From NCBI GenBank assembly GCA_902782805.1, contig CACZON010000040.1, positions 1 through 8,640 of the forward strand: a stretch of 8,640 nucleotides of DNA. The letters are read 5' to 3'. A model generated the notes under the pieces. That model ran no database searches. It saw only the letters and a list, made by a program, of their open reading frames with translations, and was not told where the DNA came from. The translations under genes and the position numbers were made by a program. This document shows, piece by piece, positions 6,395 to 8,640 of the stretch (its first letter is position 1; every line of letters starts with the position of its first letter). Source of the DNA: Oscillospiraceae bacterium (GTDB taxonomy: Bacteria > Bacillota > Clostridia > Oscillospirales > Acutalibacteraceae).

Positions 6395-6419
6395 TTCAAA
6401 AGAAATCGGAGATGATCCC

Positions 6420-6797
6420 GTGGCAATGCTGGAATCCGGAGAAATGTATCTTGAAACGATCTATATCCTTTCGCAGAAATCTTCGGCGGTAAGAGGAATT
6501 GATGTAAGCGAATATATGGGATTTTCAAAGCCGTCGGTCAGCCGTGCCATCGGACTTCTGAAAAAGGAAGGCCTTGTGATCATCGATGCGCAGGGCTTTA
6601 TCAAGCTGACCGAAGCGGGAGAAAAGAAAGCCGGAAGTATTTACGAACGCCATACGGTTCTCACAAAACTCCTGACCGGAATCGGCGTTGACGAGGAAAC
6701 CGCTGCCGCCGACGCGTGCCGTATCGAGCATTACATCAGCGAAAAGACGTTTGACGCGATCAAAGCGCATATGGAAAAATACGGTTCCAGAGATTGA
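6420..6797 (+). CDS. DtxR-family metal-dependent repressor, iron-type ligand set
   Basis: This 125-aa cytosolic regulator should bind ferrous iron and repress iron-uptake genes. An N-terminal winged helix-turn-helix (about 1-65, recognition region MGFSKPSVSRAIGLLKKEG at 33-51) is followed by a dimerisation and metal-binding domain (about 66-120). Met9 in EMYLETIY and Cys100, Glu103, His104 in CRIEH match DtxR Met10, Cys102, Glu105, His106, the primary iron site; manganese-type MntR has Asp and Glu instead of Met and Cys. Of the second DtxR site, His79 is kept (His78 here) but Glu83 and His98 appear replaced by Thr and Ala. The C-terminal SH3-like domain is absent, as in short Firmicutes members. 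The GTG at 6420 is preferred because GGAG stands 8 nt upstream; ATG at 6426 would leave 14 nt, and an in-frame TTG at 6345 lies before the promoter. feoAB follows after 16 nt. Confidence 0.92.
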   Translation: MAMLESGEMYLETIYILSQKSSAVRGIDVSEYMGFSKPSVSRAIGLLKKEGLVIIDAQGFIKLTEAGEKKAGSIYERHTVLTKLLTGIGVDEETAAADACRIEHYISEKTFDAIKAHMEKYGSRD

Positions 6798-6813
6798 TTT
6801 CGGAGGCAGATCC

Positions 6814-8640
6814 ATGACTCTCAAAGATTTACCGATCGGCAAAAGCGCGATTGTAACGACCGTCGGCGGAAGCGGCGCGCTGCGCCAGCATTTTCTCGAT
6901 ATGGGAATCCTCCCGGGCACCGCGGTTACCGTGATCAAATATGCCCCGATGGGCGACCCGATGGAACTGCGCATCCACGGCTACGAGCTCACCCTGCGCC
7001 TTGCGGACGCCGAGCAGATCGGCATCCGCGAAAAAGAAGGGCTCCCGGCCGTAACGAGAGAGCCGTTTGAACCGCAGCGCACGTTTCACCCCGGCCTCGG
7101 CGAAGGCGGAAAATACCACCCCAAAGGCAGCGGACAACCGCTGCCGGAAAACGAAACGCTCACCTTCGCGCTCGTCGGAAATCAGAACAGCGGAAAAACG
7201 ACGCTTTTCAACCAGCTGACCGGATCGAATCAGCATGTCGGAAATTTCCCGGGCGTCACCGTCGATCGCAAAGACGGCTCGATCCGGGGAAAATCCCATA
7301 CGATGATCACCGACCTGCCCGGGATCTATTCGATGTCCCCCTACAGCAGCGAAGAGCTCGTCTCGCGCAATTTCGTCCTTCGCGAAAAGCCGAAGGCGAT
7401 CATCAATATCGTCGACGCAACGAACATCGAACGAAATCTCTATCTGACGATGCAGCTGCTCGAAATGGAAGTCCCCGGCGTCGTTGCGCTCAACATGATG
7501 GATGAAGTTGCCGAAAACGGCGGCAGCATCGATCTCAACACGATGGAGGATGCGCTCGGCGTGCCGGTCGTTGCAATTTCCGCGGCGAAGAATTCCGGCG
7601 TCGACGAGCTGGTCAGTCACGCGCTTCATATCGCAAAATACCAGGAAAAACCGCTGCGCCAGGATTTCTGCGACGAAAGCGACCACGGCGGCGCGGTTCA
7701 CCGCTGCCTCCACGGCATCATCCATCTGATCGCGGATCACGCGCAGGCAGCGGATCTGCCGCTGCGCTTTGCCGCGAGCAAGCTGATCGAAGGCGATCCG
7801 CTGGTGATCGAAGCGCTGGCGCTCGACAAAAACGAAACGGAAATGGTTGAGCATATCATCGTTCAGATGGAGAACGAGCGCGGGCTCGACCGCAGCGCCG
7901 CGATCGCCGATATGCGTTTTTCGTTCATCAGCAAGGTCTGCGCCCAAACGGTCCGCAAGCCTCACGAAAGCCGCCAGCGGATCCGCAGCGCGAAATTCGA
8001 CCGCTTCCTGACCGGCAAATATACGGCAATCCCCGCTTTCGTCCTGATTATGGGGCTCGTCTTCTTCCTGACCTTCAACGTCATCGGAAAGTTCTTCCAG
8101 GATCTGCTCGAGGCCGGAATCACCGCGCTCTCCGGCGCGGTTGATCGCGCGCTGACCGCCGCGGGGATCAACGAAGTGATCCACAGCCTCATCGTCGACG
8201 GGATCTTCACCGGCGTCGGCAGCGTTCTGAGCTTTCTGCCGATCGTCGTTACGCTCTTCCTCTTTCTCTCGCTTCTCGAGGACAGCGGCTATATTGCGCG
8301 CGTTGCGTTCTTCATGGATAAGCTTCTGCGCAAAATCGGACTTTCCGGGCGCAGCATCGTTCCGCTGCTGATCGGTTTCGGCTGCACCGTCCCCGCCATC
8401 ATGGCAACGAGGACGCTCCCGAGCGAACGTGACCGAAAAATGACGATCCTGCTCACACCCTTCATGAGCTGCTCGGCGAAAGTTCCGATCTACGGATTCT
8501 TCGTCTCCGCCTTTTTCCCGAAGCATGCGGCGCTGATCATGATCGGGCTCTATTTCCTCGGGATCCTCTTCGGCATTCTGGCGGCGCTCCTCTATAAACG
8601 GACGCTCTTCAAGGGCGAGGTCGTTCCCTTCGTGATGGAG
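6814..8640 (+). CDS. feoB: FeoA-FeoB fusion ferrous iron transporter, 3' end outside the window
   Basis: 609 codons are visible and the frame stays open to the window edge. Residues 1-72 are a FeoA SH3-like domain (DLPIGKSAIV, FLDMGILPGT, GYELTLR). Residues 73-115 are a Gly-, Pro- and His-bearing linker. FeoB then begins with its GTPase domain: G1 GNQNSGKTT (122-130), switch I HVGNFPGVTV (141-150), G3 DLPG (167-170), G4 NMMD (227-230) and G5 SAAK (256-259). About 270-390 is the helical regulatory region. The membrane part starts near 403 and includes GFGCTVPAIMATRT (521-534) and FMSCSAKVPIYGFF (550-563), the first gate with conserved Cys524 and Cys553. The protein should import Fe2+ under GTPase control. 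Start ATG has GGAGG 7 nt upstream. It is cotranscribed with the DtxR-type gene. The G1 motif has Gln where enteric FeoB has Pro. The second gate and C-terminal helices lie past the edge. Confidence 0.96.
   Translation, partial: MTLKDLPIGKSAIVTTVGGSGALRQHFLDMGILPGTAVTVIKYAPMGDPMELRIHGYELTLRLADAEQIGIREKEGLPAVTREPFEPQRTFHPGLGEGGKYHPKGSGQPLPENETLTFALVGNQNSGKTTLFNQLTGSNQHVGNFPGVTVDRKDGSIRGKSHTMITDLPGIYSMSPYSSEELVSRNFVLREKPKAIINIVDATNIERNLYLTMQLLEMEVPGVVALNMMDEVAENGGSIDLNTMEDALGVPVVAISAAKNSGVDELVSHALHIAKYQEKPLRQDFCDESDHGGAVHRCLHGIIHLIADHAQAADLPLRFAASKLIEGDPLVIEALALDKNETEMVEHIIVQMENERGLDRSAAIADMRFSFISKVCAQTVRKPHESRQRIRSAKFDRFLTGKYTAIPAFVLIMGLVFFLTFNVIGKFFQDLLEAGITALSGAVDRALTAAGINEVIHSLIVDGIFTGVGSVLSFLPIVVTLFLFLSLLEDSGYIARVAFFMDKLLRKIGLSGRSIVPLLIGFGCTVPAIMATRTLPSERDRKMTILLTPFMSCSAKVPIYGFFVSAFFPKHAALIMIGLYFLGILFGILAALLYKRTLFKGEVVPFVME

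Noticed and set aside
6345..6419. N-terminal extension of the DtxR-type protein from TTG at 6345
   Set aside because: It would start upstream of the promoter at 6357-6385, and known family members begin close to the EMYLETIY motif.
6829..8526. Long minus-strand open frame (565 codons) opposite feoAB
   Set aside because: It lies wholly antisense to a clearly recognisable FeoA-FeoB protein, is rich in Arg, Asp and Glu without any domain, and is explained by codon bias of the real gene.
1..8640. CRISPR arrays, insertion sequences, tRNA or rRNA genes, defence systems
   Set aside because: No regularly spaced repeats, transposase motifs, terminal inverted repeats, tRNA-like cloverleaf or rRNA sequence were seen; the window is ordinary transport and regulation genes.

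Overview
The window looks like chromosomal DNA from a moderately GC-rich member of the Bacillota (Firmicutes), most likely an anaerobic, gut-type Clostridia. This rests on very strong AGGAGG-type ribosome binding sites, promoters close to consensus, substrate-binding and other lipoproteins with Gram-positive-type lipoboxes, a fused FeoA-FeoB ferrous iron transporter and a short DtxR-type regulator. The taxonomic call is an inference from gene content and style; there is no rRNA gene in the window.

Layout. Positions 1-289 hold no convincing protein gene. They hold a 17-bp perfect hairpin (27-64) and, on the minus strand, a near-consensus promoter (268-240) followed at once by a palindrome (214-231). 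Together these suggest a short non-coding transcript of about 200 nt ending at the hairpin. Next, on the minus strand, is a free methionine-(R)-sulfoxide reductase (msrC, 290-766). It is divergent from a four-gene CUT1-type ABC importer operon (926-5410) in the order ATPase, permease, permease, binding protein, with tight overlaps. The two divergent promoters lie back to back in 798-882. A further lipoprotein with two OB-like halves (5481-6203) has its own promoter and is closed by two consecutive terminators (6232-6301). The last region is an iron-uptake operon: a 125-aa DtxR-family regulator with the iron-type Met-Cys-Glu-His ligand set (6420-6797) and, 16 nt later, a FeoA-FeoB fusion that runs off the window's right edge.

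How the parts may work together. The importer genes form a complete sugar- or polyol-type uptake system with its own ATPase. The dtxR-feoAB pair is a self-contained ferrous iron uptake and control module, and an imperfect GTTA...TAAC dyad overlaps its promoter's -10 element. A closely similar sequence lies just downstream of the minus-strand promoter at the left end. The most interesting hypothesis here is therefore that the left-end transcript is an iron-controlled small RNA under the regulator encoded about 6 kb away. That link is an inference and needs testing.
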